Assembly: GCA_020152595.1 (NCBI GenBank)
Contig: JAIGNY010002056.1
Coordinates: 686,501-750,500, forward strand
Length of the DNA stretch: 64,000 nt
Reading direction: 5' to 3'
DNA from: Chiridota heheva
Taxonomy: Eukaryota > Echinodermata > Holothuroidea > Apodida > Chiridotidae
In this document: in pieces, positions 1 through 11,739 of the stretch
Position numbering within the stretch: position 1 is the stretch's first letter
Layout: every line of letters begins with the position of its first letter
Made by a program: the position numbers and the translations under genes
Notes under the pieces: generated by a model
Told to the model about the DNA's origin: nothing
The model's input: the letters and a program-made list of their open reading frames with translations, nothing else
Databases searched by the model: none

Positions 1-1480
1 CGGTTTCAAGGTTGTTACTATACGTAGTACGTTAACACTTTCTCCAGTCAACTTCTTAGACAAGCTTCGCTGTTGATAGGCGTGGCCTGGAGCTACGCGG
101 TCCCGCAACTGCTACAGTTTTCGGACCTCGCTTGGGTGCCGTCGACTATGTTGTACGGCTCCGCGGTCTTACGACCCATGCCGTCTCACAGCTACATAGC
201 CTTACACGGTTGGCAGCCCTTCTTGTATACGTTTTATATTAACGGCCTGCCTTTTGTTTCGCTAGCCTTTGATTTTTGGTCAGTCGGTTTCAACAACCTT
301 TGCTCAGGGTCGGCAGCTTTTTCTGGGCTGCGGATGGTGTCGTTCAGTCCCTCCGCTTTACACGTTCAGTCGGTGGTGACCCTTTGGTGGTGGTGCGGGT
401 GCTCCCACCTGGTGTACGGAGCGAGGTTTTCACCCGTCAGATATCACCGTCGGTGCCGACGGGGGCTTCTTGATCAAGGTCGGGGCACTTTTCTTGTGAC
501 CCCTTCTGTCGGAAACTTGGACGGGTACTTGACCCTTTTTTCGTCTCGGCGCAGGACGAACTTTGGCTGCTCGAGACCTTGCAGGCTTCACGTACGAGCC
601 TCGGGTCAGGGACGATTTTTGTCTCTTTCCCGGGCTCCGGCGGACTGCATCTCAGTCCCGGAGCGCTTCGTTTGATGGTGTGGCCTCGGCCCGCCTTTCC
701 TCGACGTAGCATGGCTTTTCTGAGGGTTGTTCGCCCCCGTTGTGGAGGTGGGGCCTCTCTCCAGCTTAGTTCCGTCATGAGCTCTGGGATACCTTGCAGC
801 TATCCACCAGGGTTTTCCGGTGGGGTCTACGGTCTTTGACTCGCGACCACTGGGAGTTCTGGGAGATCTCTTCGTAGTGTGTCATGTGACATTTTCCTCC
901 GATAGATCATCCAGTGGCTTTCTGTTAAAGTAGTCTGAACTGTTCATAGAACGGCCGCGGTATGCACTCGGGTTCGGGGCATAACCTCTTTTCACGGGAT
1001 CTCTCGTGCCGGCGTTCGAGAAACCGCTTTTTGCGGTTTTTCTCTTGTTTTTGGTCTGACTCACTTTTCGACGTTCGTGTTCCCCCGCTAACTTTAGCTC
1101 TTACGCGGTTATGCGCTAACGAATTTTTCCCTTGTCCGGGATTTCTTCAATTCGTTTTCGTTGGTACACGCTTCGTTCCCAATCGTAGTTTTCCTCGCCG
1201 GTTCTGTCTCGTGGACGAATCCGGTGTGGCTTGTGGCGTTTTTTGTGGACACTTTGCTGTAATTGTGTCCAAACGCTCTTCCGGTTGGCTTGTTTTTCTG
1301 GGCTTTACGCTCAGGTTCTTTCGAGGTTTGCCTCCGTTACTGTCAACGAATGGTGCCTTGTTCGGTTTGACTGTACCTCGCCGTGGTTTCCTATGTTTTA
1401 GTTCCTCCCACTCTTGAGGTCTTTCATCCTTCCGAGGTGAAGGAATTTCGTCCTTTAAACGGGATTCGGTTCGTGTGAGT
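1..1480 (-). mobile_element. GC-rich island, possible degraded retroelement end, cut by window start
   Basis: This stretch is clearly richer in G+C than the AT-rich sequence that follows and ends close to an A-run at about 1497-1517. On the minus strand there are two Lys/Arg/Ser-rich open frames, 1064-882 (begins MSQTKNKRKTAKSGF) and 778-437 (begins MTELSWREAPPPQRG). They could be pieces of one gag-like reading frame broken by a frameshift near 880. I see no reverse-transcriptase, integrase or recombinase motif, so the family is not recognised. The plus-strand open frames of 200 and 151 residues look like shadows. A single-copy gene fragment is the main alternative. Confidence 0.3.
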
Positions 1481-1563
1481 TTTCGTACCAGCCATTAAAA
1501 AAAAAAAAAAAAAAAATGTGCGGCGATCTGAACTCCCTTCCTTCCTATCCTCGGTTGCAATCT

Positions 1564-1880
1564 GATTGCATATTATAGCATGGAAGGTAAGGTATAACTT
1601 GAAGTAAATTTACCCCGCTAAGCGTAGCGGGGATATTTACGAGAGTTATACTTACCTTCCATGCATCCTGCCCGCCTCCTCTCGTTCAGGCCTCGGTGGA
1701 ATGTTGGTGAGGTGGTACAGAGGTATTATGGAGGTCAGGGCTTGGCTGGTTACTGCGTTTTTTAGGTTCGGTTAGAAGTGCGTTAGAATCAGGTCGTGTG
1801 ACCAGATTGCATATTATAGCATGGAAGGTAAGTATAACTCTCGTAAATATCCCCGCTACGCTTAGCGGGGTAAATATATT
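1564..1880. repeat. Long palindrome with a second partial copy
   Basis: Positions 1579-1664 form a near-perfect inverted repeat: GCATGGAAGGTAA near the left end is answered by TTACCTTCCATGC at the right end. The core is the hairpin CCCCGCTAAGCGTAGCGGGG, an 8-bp stem with a 4-base loop. A second copy of the left arm starts at 1819 and runs to about 1877. Its core carries the loop in the opposite orientation (CGCT instead of AGCG). Both copies are preceded by GATTGCATATTATA. This looks like a foldback or MITE-type element. Confidence 0.6.
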
Positions 1881-1899
1881 ATCAATATCTTTTAGCTAA

Positions 1900-2760
1900 C
1901 TTATGTGTGGAAATGACACGATTTGAAGCAATTTCTGATACCAAAACACGCTAAGGTTCCGGGGCTTCGCCCCAACAATTGGGCGTGCTTACCAGGACTT
2001 CGACCCTGGATTTGTCACAATATTAAGCAATCTTCAGCTATCAGAATCGCAAAAAATGCACCGGGCTTCGTTCGCCCCTAAGATTGACACATTTTAAAAC
2101 ACTTTTCCGCTATCAAAATCATAAGAAACGTGGGGCTTCGCCCCTAAGTCCATACTAGGGCTTCGCCCATAGATTTGACACAATAATGCAAGTTTTTTGT
2201 AAGCAATTGTTTTGCTACCAAAAGTGGCACCAAAAAAGCTGGGCTTCGCCCTAAAATTTGCCACGAGTATATGCACTTTTCTGTTATCAAAGTCACGAGA
2301 AAGGTAGGACTTCCTTTCCCAGAAAACACGAAGCTTCCGGGGGCTTTACCCTCTGCAGTAGGGCGCCCCTACCAGAACTTTAAGCCTGGATTTGACACAA
2401 TTCTAAGCAATTTTTTGCTAGCAAAAGCACAGGGTTTCGCCCTGGATTTGACACGAGTTTAAGCAATTTTTTGTTAATCAAAATTACGAGAAAAGCAAGG
2501 CTTAGACCCTGGATTTGACACACTATTAAGCAATATACTGCTGTCAAATTCATGTGAAACTCAGGGATTCCGAGGGCTTCGCTCCTGGACTCTACATGGG
2601 CTTCGCTAGTAGATTTCAAACACTGATTTTACGCAATTTACTGCTACCAAAATCAATTTTTTGCATTATCAAAATAAGTAGAAACACAGGGATTCCCGGG
2701 GCCCGGGCTTCTACAGCGGCTGCATATCAGCGAATTCATGATTTCCTACCGTCAACTAAT
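1900..2760. repeat. Degenerate satellite with GGGGCTTCGCCCC hairpins
   Basis: About nine decayed units of roughly 80-110 bp. Each has an AT-rich part (variants of AAGCAATTTTTTGCTA, CAAAATCACGAGAAA and TTTGACACA) and a small hairpin centred on GGGCTTCGCCC. The hairpin is seen near 1960, 2070, 2135, 2157, 2241, 2430, 2575 and 2597 in perfect or mutated form. Related sequence reappears inverted at about 4500-4680. No coding capacity is supported. Confidence 0.6.
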
Positions 2761-3232
2761 TATTTTGATGAGTTTACTTGTCATCTGAACGGTGCACGCT
2801 AGTTTAGGTGTGCTCAACGTTTTACTCTCATGAGCATTGTTTTTGTTTTTTGTGGGGGGCACCAAGATGCCCTTCCTCCCCCCCCCCCTCCTTCTTTCTC
2901 GTGAAACATGAGTAAAACATTAAGTAAAGAGGGAGGGGCCTTTGGAGGCTCAGAGCAAGGGGCCCTTGTGCCATCTGCACAATAACCGGTCCAAGGCTGT
3001 TCAGGCATCAAATTGATCAGTAACTGCAGATAACACTATCAACTTTCATCACGTTTGTCAGGTGATGAATTGATTGATATCATCAGTAAACTTATAGAAA
3101 AGAATACTTTGATTGAAACAAACTGGTGAAAAAATTACTTTGAAATCTTATTCCGTCTAGGAAAAATTCCTAAATATGTCAGTGTGTGTAGAAATTATTG
3201 CATAGTAAGTCAACTATGGAAGTCAACTATGG
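2761..3232. other. Intergenic, nothing recognised
   Basis: No gene or recognisable element. A C-run lies at about 2877-2891. Confidence 0.5.
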
Positions 3233-3484
3233 AAATATCCCCCAAATAAAGGAAATTAAAGAACATTTCCCGAAAATGCCGAAAATTGAAGGAAATTTCC
3301 CGAAAATTACTTCCGCAAAAATTCCGTTAAATTTCCGAAAATTGAAGACATTTTCTTAAATATTGAAGAAAATATTCTCAAAATGATGGAAATTTCACGA
3401 AAATGGGAGCTAATTTTCCCGAAAAAGAAGGAAATTTTCCGAAAATGAAGGAAAATTCCCGAAAATTGAAGAAAAAAAAATTCT
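3233..3484. repeat. 250-bp GAAAATT-rich repeat, copy 1
   Basis: AT-rich simple-like sequence built from GGAAATTTCCCGAAAATTGA and variants. It is almost identical to 4052-4303, so a whole block was duplicated with an 820-bp spacing rather than each copy arising by slippage. Confidence 0.7.
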
Positions 3485-3529
3485 TCACTTTGTTAAGAAA
3501 AATGTTGACTTACTTTTAAGAATATAAAT

Positions 3530-3830
3530 GAAACTAATTTTTCAGATGGTAAATTTTAATTACCTTTACTAGATTCTTTTTTTACTTATGATAACCCGAC
3601 ATATCCCATATTTTTAATCCACAAAATCGCATGGAAAATATGATAAAATACATAGACTTTGGGGAATCTAAGGTTGTGACGTCACAACAAGTCAGATTTA
3701 AGTCGTTTCTACACAAATCATACAGAAATTTAAACTGAAATATCTCCTTAACGGGAAAAGATTTTTGAATGGTTGAATGCTGTCTTCACCATTTTGTTTC
3801 TTTTGAAGGACTCTATCTGTCTTTCGCATT
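3530..3830 (-). repeat. Copy of the dispersed foldback/MITE family (right arm)
   Basis: Contains the family landmarks: a run of CACAAAATCGCAT type, GACTTTGGGGAATCT, TGTGACGTCACAA, AGTCGTTTCTACA, AAATATCTCCTTAACG, AAGATTTTTGAATG and TTCACCATTTTGTTTC. The same order is found near 36,430-36,637, 37,000-37,285, 51,975-52,295 and 54,440-54,810. Confidence 0.65.
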
Positions 3831-3837
3831 GGACAGT

Positions 3838-4000
3838 ATGGTGTATTTGCATAACCACCTGACCACCATGGCCGTACGAGACGGGGGCACCCCCCTTGTC
3901 GGCCAGATACCGATCTTAGTCGGGCAAGCAATCATGCCCGACTCGGCTAGATATCGGGGTTATGTCCTCTCGATTCGGCATGATGACAAGTTCAATATAA
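3838..4000. repeat. GC-richer insert with perfect hairpin
   Basis: Holds the hairpin AGTCGGGCA / TGCCCGACT (9-bp stem, 8-base loop, about 3918-3943), flanked by imperfectly paired GATACCGATC and GATATCGGGG. Composition differs from the AT-rich flanks, suggesting a small inserted element of unknown family. Confidence 0.4.
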
Positions 4001-4051
4001 TTCTTCGACACCGATCTTAGTTGCCAAGAGAGAAGTAAAATTTGAATGTGA

Positions 4052-4385
4052 AAATATCCCCCAAATAAAGGAAATTAAAGAACATTTCCCGAAAATGCCG
4101 AAAATTGAAGGAAATTTCCCGAAAATTACTTCCGCAAAAAATTCCGTAAAATTTCCGAAAATTGAAGACATTTTCTTAAATATTGAAGAAAATATTCCCA
4201 AAATGATGGAAATTTAACGAAAATGGGAGCTAATTTTCCCGAAAAAGAAGGAAATTTTCCGAAAATGAAGGAAAATTCCCGAAAATTGAAGAAAAAAAAT
4301 TCCTTAAATTGAAGGACATTTTCGTAAAATGAAGGAAATTTCCCAAATATTTAAGAAAAAATTCCCAAAAATTGAAGGGGAGGCA
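4052..4385. repeat. GAAAATT-rich repeat, copy 2 with extension
   Basis: The first 250 bp match 3233-3484 closely. About 80 bp more of the same GGAAATTTCCC-type sequence follow. Confidence 0.7.
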
Positions 4386-4494
4386 AACTGGTACTTGCTT
4401 AAAAGTTGTGTTTACTCTATAGGCATGATATGGGAGCGAAGGCCGCGGAGAACCGATGGGTATCCATGGGTTTCCGGGAATCCCGGGTCTACGT

Positions 4495-4680
4495 TTTTTT
4501 TGTGGTTTTGATAGCAAAAAAGGGCTTTACAATGTATCACATCAATGGGGCGAAGCTGCAGGTAGGGGCTGGGGATAATAGAAAATTGCTTAATCCAGGG
4601 TTGGCGTTTTTTTTACCTGATTTTGTGATAGCAGAAGATTGCTTAAAATCGTGTCAATTCCGCACTAAAATTAGTTAAAA
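4495..4680. repeat. Inverted copy of the 1.9-2.7 kb satellite
   Basis: GATAGCAAAAAAGGGC, AAAATTGCTTAATCCAGGG and GTGATAGCAGAAGATTGC are the reverse-complement counterparts of the units at 1.9-2.7 kb. Confidence 0.5.
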
Positions 4681-5690
4681 GGAATATATATTTTGAAACG
4701 AATATTCAAATGTAAAATTCCATTGACTACAATATGTGTCTTTATTTTGGGTCTAGGGGTAGTTTTCCTGCTTTTGATGTAAGAATAAAGCTCTGAAAAA
4801 AAATATTTACAGCGTTGAGAATAAAAAAGTTTTTAAGAATATATTCTCAAGACAACTTTTGCGCCCCTGTGAGCATTCGGCGCCCTCTCAAAAAGCTTCT
4901 ACCAGCTGTATTCAATCAAATTGCTGCCCTTCATGGTAGAGGCAGATATTAAATATTGCTGACGAGCTATTTACATGCATCTCTATTATCCAGGCGCGAA
5001 ATCTAGGCTGAGTGCCAATGGTTGCGTTCGGGGTGAAGTCCCCGGAAATTTGGTATTTTCTGTGGAACATTTATGCGCTTTTGGACGACAAAAATGGAAT
5101 ATTACGTGCAAATAGTATATAAGAAGAAGTTATTGATCAACACATATATTTTTGCAGGGCCTAAAAAGATATATTTTCTGGACAATTTTCACGCACTCTG
5201 GAGCACTCGGCGTTTTCTCAGAAAGCTTCGCTGGGGGCAGTTTTTCCCGACCCCTACCACGAAGCCACTGCTCCCCCTCTCTCCCCTTCACTCCAAGTAA
5301 GGCATGCATGCACATAACCGTCAATGCAAGACTTAAATGTCGCGGTAAGTTGCCGCCCTGACGCCTTATAATCTCGAATAGTAACGGGACATTGAAAAAA
5401 ACTATTTTGACTACATTTATGATCTATAAGAATTAAACATCACTTGGTATAGAAATTTTAAACAAAAATCTTCAATTTTGAACCAAAAATATTAGGCATG
5501 TTTTTAAAGCCAAAAAAACAAGTTTTCTTACGAGAAATTTGTTTATTTTCGTTTGTCACAGAACATATATAAATTAACTTTGACTACTATTCTGTACAAA
5601 GACAAACTACATTAAAATGTCCTCATCCAGCCATCCCGCTCCTCAAGATGTTTATGCGACATAGCACCGACGTGCCAAGAGTGTTTGATT
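4681..5690. other. Intergenic with one local duplication
   Basis: No gene recognised. About 100 bp around 4850-4960 (GAGCATTCGGCGCCCTCTCA) is repeated in diverged form at 5175-5270 (GAGCACTCGGCGTTTTCTCA). Confidence 0.45.
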
Positions 5691-5734
5691 TGCCGTCAGA
5701 CTCTCAGAAAGTCAAGAAGCTCAAACTAAATCCA

Positions 5735-6003
5735 TCCGAACCATCAGGATCATAGAGCCAGTGCGTATTCCCGGTCTCAATTGCGCAAGCGGATGAGAGT
5801 ACATAACTCCCCCTAGACGGAACGCCAGTCCATCGCAGATTGACTCTGCAACCAGTGCTGGTACTCATTTTACAACTGAGTGGACTAAAGCAAGTAGAGT
5901 AGAGTGGACACAATGCAGAGCTCACGACGGGAATCGAACCCGGTACCTTTCAAATACGAGTATGAATCCTTAACCACCAGTCCGGTCCACCGTGTCCACG
6001 CTC
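5735..6003 (-). mobile_element. tRNA-derived SINE
   Basis: Read on the minus strand from about 6000, the element starts with a tRNA-like head: an A-box-like CCGGACTGGTGGTTAAGGA and a B-box-like GGTTCGATTCC. A body containing CTTTAGTCCACTCAGTTG follows. Related sequences lie at 37,757-37,960 and 45,525-45,665. It does not fold as an intact tRNA. Confidence 0.6.
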
Positions 6004-6805
6004 CTGAACGGGGGATCTCTTTTTGCCATTATGACCCACAATGCATCTTTCCAAATTCAAATCATCCTAAAGAAATACATAACGATCAAATAGGTTTAAG
6101 CCAAAGGTAGGGAAAATGCCTGCGAGATATTTAAATTTAACTTTCACCAGAGAATTTTAAAGTAATCTTTAAAAATTATTTTCAATATATTTTGAAGAGC
6201 GGATTTTAACATTTTGATCACCAGCAAAAGATTATTTTATACAGAAATATTAATTCCAATATCCTTTCCAAAGTATACAACTTTAGAATTACAGAATTTG
6301 ACAAGCAAAAAAATAATAATTAACGGCTGAACTTATTAGCAACAATTTGAATTATGGTCACTGCGCATGCCTCAATCTCTTAATTGGGAGATCTCCCAAT
6401 CGGGAGCATGGACCGGACTGAGCCACTGCCCCTCATAACAGCTGAAAGTCATGGAGTGCTGGTCAATTCTACATTCCTATACCCAATGCCTATAGCCAAA
6501 TCCACCAGATTAATTCTGGCTTTGCTTTCAACCGAGAAAATAAGACTTAAGAAAACAAAAGAAAAAATGAAACAACCGTTTATAGATTAACACTTTAAAA
6601 AGTATATTTCTGTTCGCATGAAAGTCTTTGTGCAAGCGACATGATATATGTTATTACATTTATTGGCAGAATGGATTGTTATAGGGGTGATGGGTAGTAA
6701 GCAGAAAATGGCAAGATACGACTGCCACTGGAGGTAGATAATTTGTAATATCATACCAGGCACTGTTTCGTTCTTTCATTTTTGGGGTCCTCTTCTTGCC
6801 ATTGC
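6004..6805. other. AT-rich intergenic sequence
   Basis: No gene or named element recognised. The left limit of the inverted duplication lies near 6810, where similarity to the sequence after 18,584 fades. Confidence 0.45.
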
Positions 6806-7681
6806 AGTGTATTTCCTGTCATCGGTTCATGCTTTTATGCATGCCTTCATTTTCTTGACCTCTTTGTTCATTGTCTATTCTTAATTAAATCATTCATCAC
6901 TTCCTTCTCTTTAATTGTCTCCTCCAACCATCTCGTCATCAGGTCACAATGTTTCTGACTATTTCGGAGCTCATCACGTGATGCATCTAGATCATCTTTC
7001 AACAAATTATACTGGTTTTTCTTCTCTGATAGTTCTTCTTGTAAAAACGTGTTCATTTCTTTCTCTTGTTTGAGTTCATGGTTACATCTATGCAAATTTG
7101 TGACGTCACATGTCTTTGGGATATCTTCACTTTCAGAGGATGACGTGTCGTTATTTTCAGTGTTCCCTGCAAGTGACGTTTTAATGACGTTTAAGCGCTG
7201 AATCATTTCATCAACGATAGCAAGCTTTTTGCCAATCATAAGCAATGTTTGCTTACTCTCAAGAGCATCTGAAAGCATTTCTTTCTCTGTAGAAATAAGA
7301 AAAATTAATATATGATATGATAATTTTCTATGGAGAATAGTCACCTTTAATTACAAATGGCAATAACGATGACAAATATGTTATGGTGTACATAATTGTG
7401 TCAATGGGGGCTGGGGACTGAGGCAATGGCTCCCCTCTTCAGGACTTCCCGCTCAGCCGTTTTTTTTCTTCTCATAATATGTGGAAGCATATATCTTTCT
7501 CAATTTTAAGAACCATGTTGAGAAGGAGAACCCCCTCAACTCCGTCCCTCATCCCGGCAATTAATTTGGCAAAATTTAGCTTTTTTGATTTTAAATCATT
7601 TGTTTATTCCTAATTTTTTTTTACATCTTCTTGAAGAAAAAAACATTTTACATAAGCGTGATCGAAAAGATGAGAAATTAA

Positions 7682-9053
7682 TACAAAAAATACAAGGTTC
7701 CCTGCCACGTATAGCGCCGCCGCCACTGTTAAGGCCCAAATAATTGACCGTTTACATTACCTTAAATACAAGCTTCCCTACCCCGTATAGCGCCGCCGCC
7801 ACTGTTAACGCCCAAAGAATTGACCGTTTACATTACCTTAAATACAAGCTTCCCTACCCCGTGTGGCGCCGCCGCCACTGTTAACGCCTAAATAATTGAC
7901 CGTTTACATTACCTTAAATACAAGCTTCCCTACCCCGTATAGCGCCGCCGCCACTGTTAACGCCCAAAGAATTGACCGTTTACATTACCTTAAATACAAG
8001 CTTCTCTACCCCGTATGGCGCCGCCGCCACTGTTAACGCCTAAATAATTTACTATTTTTATTACCTTAAATACAAGCTTCCCTGCCCCGTATGGCGCCGC
8101 CGCCACTGTTAACGCCCAAATAATTGACCGTTTACATTACCTTAAATACAAGCTTCCCTGCCCCGTATGGCGCCGCCGCCACTGTTAACGCCCAAAGAAT
8201 TTACCGTTTACATTACCTTAAATACAAGCTTCCCTGCCCCGTATGGCGCCGCCGCCACTGTTAACGCCCAAAGAATTTACCGTTTACATTACCTTAAATA
8301 CAAGCTTCCCTGCCCCGTATGGCGCCGCCGCCACTGTTAACGCCCAAATAATTGACCGTTTACATTACCTTAAATACAAGCTTCCCTACCCCGTATGGCG
8401 CCGCCGCCACTGTTAACGCCCAAATAATTGACCGTTTACATTACCTTAAATACAAGCTTCCCTGCCCCGTATGGCGCCGCCGCCACTGTTAACGCCCAAA
8501 GAATTTACCGTTTACATTACCTTAAATACAAGCTTCCCTACCCCGTATGGCGCCGCCGCCACTGTTAACGCCTAAATAATTTACTATTTACATTACCTTA
8601 AATACAAGCTTCCCTACCCCGTATGGCGCCGCCGCCACTGTTAACGCCCAAATAATTGACCGTTTACATTACCTTAAATACAAGCTTCCCTACCCCGTAT
8701 GGCGCCGCCGCCACTGTTAACGCCCAAATAATTGACCGTTTACATTACCTTAAATACAAGCTTCCCTGCCCCGTATGGCGCCGCCGCCACTGTTAACGCC
8801 CAAATAATTGACCGTTTACATTACCTTAAATACAAGCTTCCCTGCCCCGTATGGCGCCGCCGCCACTGTTAACGCCCAAAGAATTGACCGTTTACATTAC
8901 CTTAAATACAAGCTTCCCTACCCCGTATGGCGCCGCCGCCACTGTTAACGCCTAAATAATTTACCGTTTACATTACCTTAAATACAAGCTTCCCCGCCCC
9001 GTATAGCGCCGCCGCCACTGTTAACGCCCAAAGGGATTTACCGTTTATCTTAC
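7682..9053 (-). repeat. 76-bp minisatellite, 18 units, in gene A intron 4
   Basis: The marker AAGCT (AAGGT in the first unit) recurs from 7694 to 8986, a distance of 1292 bp or exactly 17 x 76, so there are 18 units with no length drift. Read in the gene's direction, a unit is AAGGTAATGTAAACGGT, then TTGGGCGTTAACAGTGG, then CGGCGGCGCCATACGGGG and GAAGCTTGTATTT. Each unit therefore begins like the exon 4 splice donor. Confidence 0.9.
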
Positions 9054-9186
9054 CTTTGCAAATGCTGTGTAATGTTCCGCACCCGTTGTTATCAAGTTCA
9101 TTTGATCTGCAATTGTTATGAATAGCTTTGCTACGTAAGTCGTCAACTCTTTCGGTGGATCTTATCTTTGAGCTTTTTTTTTCTTC
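9054..9186 (-). CDS. Gene A exon 4
   Basis: Open exon of 133 nt, encoding EEKKSSKIRSTERVDDL and onward to GCGTLHSICK. The donor is AAAG|GTAAGATAAACGG. The sequence directly after this donor is the seed of the 76-bp minisatellite. It is the least conserved exon between A and B at protein level. Confidence 0.6.
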
Positions 9187-11088
9187 CTACAAAGGGACAA
9201 ACATTATATGATAAAATCCTGTATATATGATTTGTCTTTGTGAGAACCTTTTACACAACTTTCTAAACTTCATTTATTCCTTTATTTAATCTTTAGAAAT
9301 ATGATCACTTTTTGTGCTAAGAAATTAAGGAACATTGTTTTGTAAAGTATTACTCTCAATCCTCATCCACCTACGACAAAACTCACCATTATCTTTTGCT
9401 CCTTTTTTAAAACATCACACATTTCTAGAATGTCAACTTCTTCCCTGATGTCAGCGATGAACGACAAAAGGGTGCTGCGTACCGCACCATATTCTTGCAA
9501 GTAACTGACGGCTGAAGATAACTGGATGTTTAGATTGCAAATAGTTTCATCTTTCTCTGCAAGTTCTTTCACTTTATCCTGCATAACGATGCTCAGCACG
9601 TCATATCGACTTTCCAGGTCAGTTATCAGACATTCCATTTGTATCAGAGATTGCTGTAGATTGTGTATCTAAAAACATAAAAACAGCAATTTGATCAACT
9701 TTATTGTTCGTTTCAGTTAATTTCATATCGTTAGAAATTGAGAAAATCTTTATAACCAAAAATTGCAGACGATGGATTTCATGTAATACTATTAATGTAT
9801 TTGCCGTTCATTATATACAACAAAAGTTTACGAACCTGCACTTTTAATTCAACGAAAGATCTTTGCTCTATCACGTGCTCATCAACTTCAGATGAATCTT
9901 CATCTTCAAAATGAATTTCATAATCTTCTGTTTCCTCGCACGTTTCATCAAGGTCATCTCTTTTGCTTTCTTCAAGGTACATGAGGAAAGGATCATCTTC
10001 TTGTGCATTGTTGCTTAGTGCCTCCATCGCTTCCTTTCTTATCTTAGCGAGCACCATTTCTTCTTGCCCTATCACTCTATCAAAAATCTTTTCGGCATCG
10101 ACATCATTGCTGTTGAGAGCAATTTCATTAATTGAAATAGCATTAACATGGTTGCTTTCGTCTGTACATTAGATTTTAAAATATTCAGCTGACTTTGAAA
10201 TGACCTGTTATCTAATAAAGTTTTGCTAATGATCTATGATTATCTTCTGAATGACATATATCACCAAATCTGTAAAGAATTCAGTCTTTTTCACACTTAT
10301 CGAGATTTCATAGCTATCGATATTTGCGTTATCAGATTATACATAGGTCACGTGAGCTTAGGGCGGATATAGCCCATACTGGCAGTGTCATGCACAAAGA
10401 AAATGCACATAAAAAAGCATCTGATTGTGATTTCGTCCATACTGATAGAATTAACCTCTCTGAGTTATTTGATTGACAGCTTTTTCAACCAATCACCGCA
10501 CGAATCTGCTTAGCCACAAAATCTGCGTAACAAAGTGGGAAAAGCTAGTACATCTAGCTAGCGGCGTGCGCTCATGCAATCAATGCAATATACTGCCCAA
10601 ATCACATTTCTGCACATACAGACTGAGTGAGGACAAGATAGTGAACAAATTTGTACCTATGGGCCCGTTGCGGGCTTCGTGAATCCGTTACCCAGTACGG
10701 TTAGCAAACGGAATTTTGATTATTTATTTTGCTAAAATTTTTAAAGATCCAGCAAATTGCCATAAATGAATCAAAACTTGCGGCAGGCCACATGAACATC
10801 TAAATGTCAATGCATAATTGCGGATTTTAGGTTTGTTTGCCCCACCTAGTTAATGCGTTGCTATGGTGGTCGTGGCCTATTTCGTACTCAGAGAGGATAA
10901 TTGATGCGATGAATATATATTCACGCTTTCCAATTTCCCTGCAGCCACGACAACTATACGCTACTATACAGTCATGTTGGGAAGCTGGTACCAGTCGGAT
11001 TACGAATATGAGATCAATGAAATACTAGTAAAATGTCAATTTATGAGGATGGAAAGCTACAATTTACAAACAATTCGGTCTGACTTAC

Positions 11089-11172
11089 TCTGTTGGATAT
11101 GTTTTCCAACTGGTTTGACTTGGTTTAAACCCTCTTGCGTGAGATACTGAACCACATACAACGCCTCTTTAG
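11089..11172 (-). CDS. Gene A exon 1b (intact)
   Basis: This 84-nt exon of phase 1-1 follows a good polypyrimidine tract (TTTCTTTATTTCCTCAAACAG) and ends at A|GTAAGT. It encodes AKEALYVVQYLTQEG, then LNQVKPVGKHIQQ. The counterpart in gene B has a 13-nt deletion. Because the exon is phase-symmetric, skipping it keeps the frame. Confidence 0.55.
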
Positions 11173-11739
11173 CTGTTTGAGGAAATAAAGAAATGGATGG
11201 ATATTTCAATGCAACATGAAGAACACTTGAAAATAGAAGACACCGTAATCAGCAGATTGGATGGTCTTTTAAAAATAGTCCGTCTCAACAAACTCTTAAA
11301 TACGACGATGGTATATTAAAGGAAAGGGAGGCTATTGTGTCATATATAAAGTCAGAAGTGAACGCTACCGTGCTGGTAACACGACTTCCGGTTTTCAATT
11401 GTCCTAGTTGATCACGAGAACTTGACGTGTTATTAATCATACAACCGCCGGACCGAATATAGGGGCCTATGTGTGCTACAGTATAGACAGATTGATAACA
11501 CCACAGATTTCTCGCAATCAATAGGGAAAATTGAAAGCGGAAGTGACGTTCGCAGCACGGCGGCGTTCATTTCTAAATGTATTATGGGACGATATCTTTC
11601 CGGTAACAATAGCTTAGTATTACCACTTATCATTATAAGGTAAATGTTGAAGAAAAAAACATAAGATATGGGCTTCTTAAGTAAAAAATGAAATGAAATG
11701 AAAAGCGATACCTCATTTGAAAATAATAAAATTTCTTAC

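Noticed and set aside
73-1417. Plus-strand frames of 200 and 151 codons in the GC-rich island
   Set aside because: They overlap minus-strand frames with a more protein-like (Lys/Arg/Ser-rich) composition and show no domain. Neither strand is proven.
7682-9053. CRISPR-like regular array
   Set aside because: Units are contiguous without unique spacers, in an animal intron; it is a minisatellite. The same applies to the 44-, 56- and 95-bp arrays.
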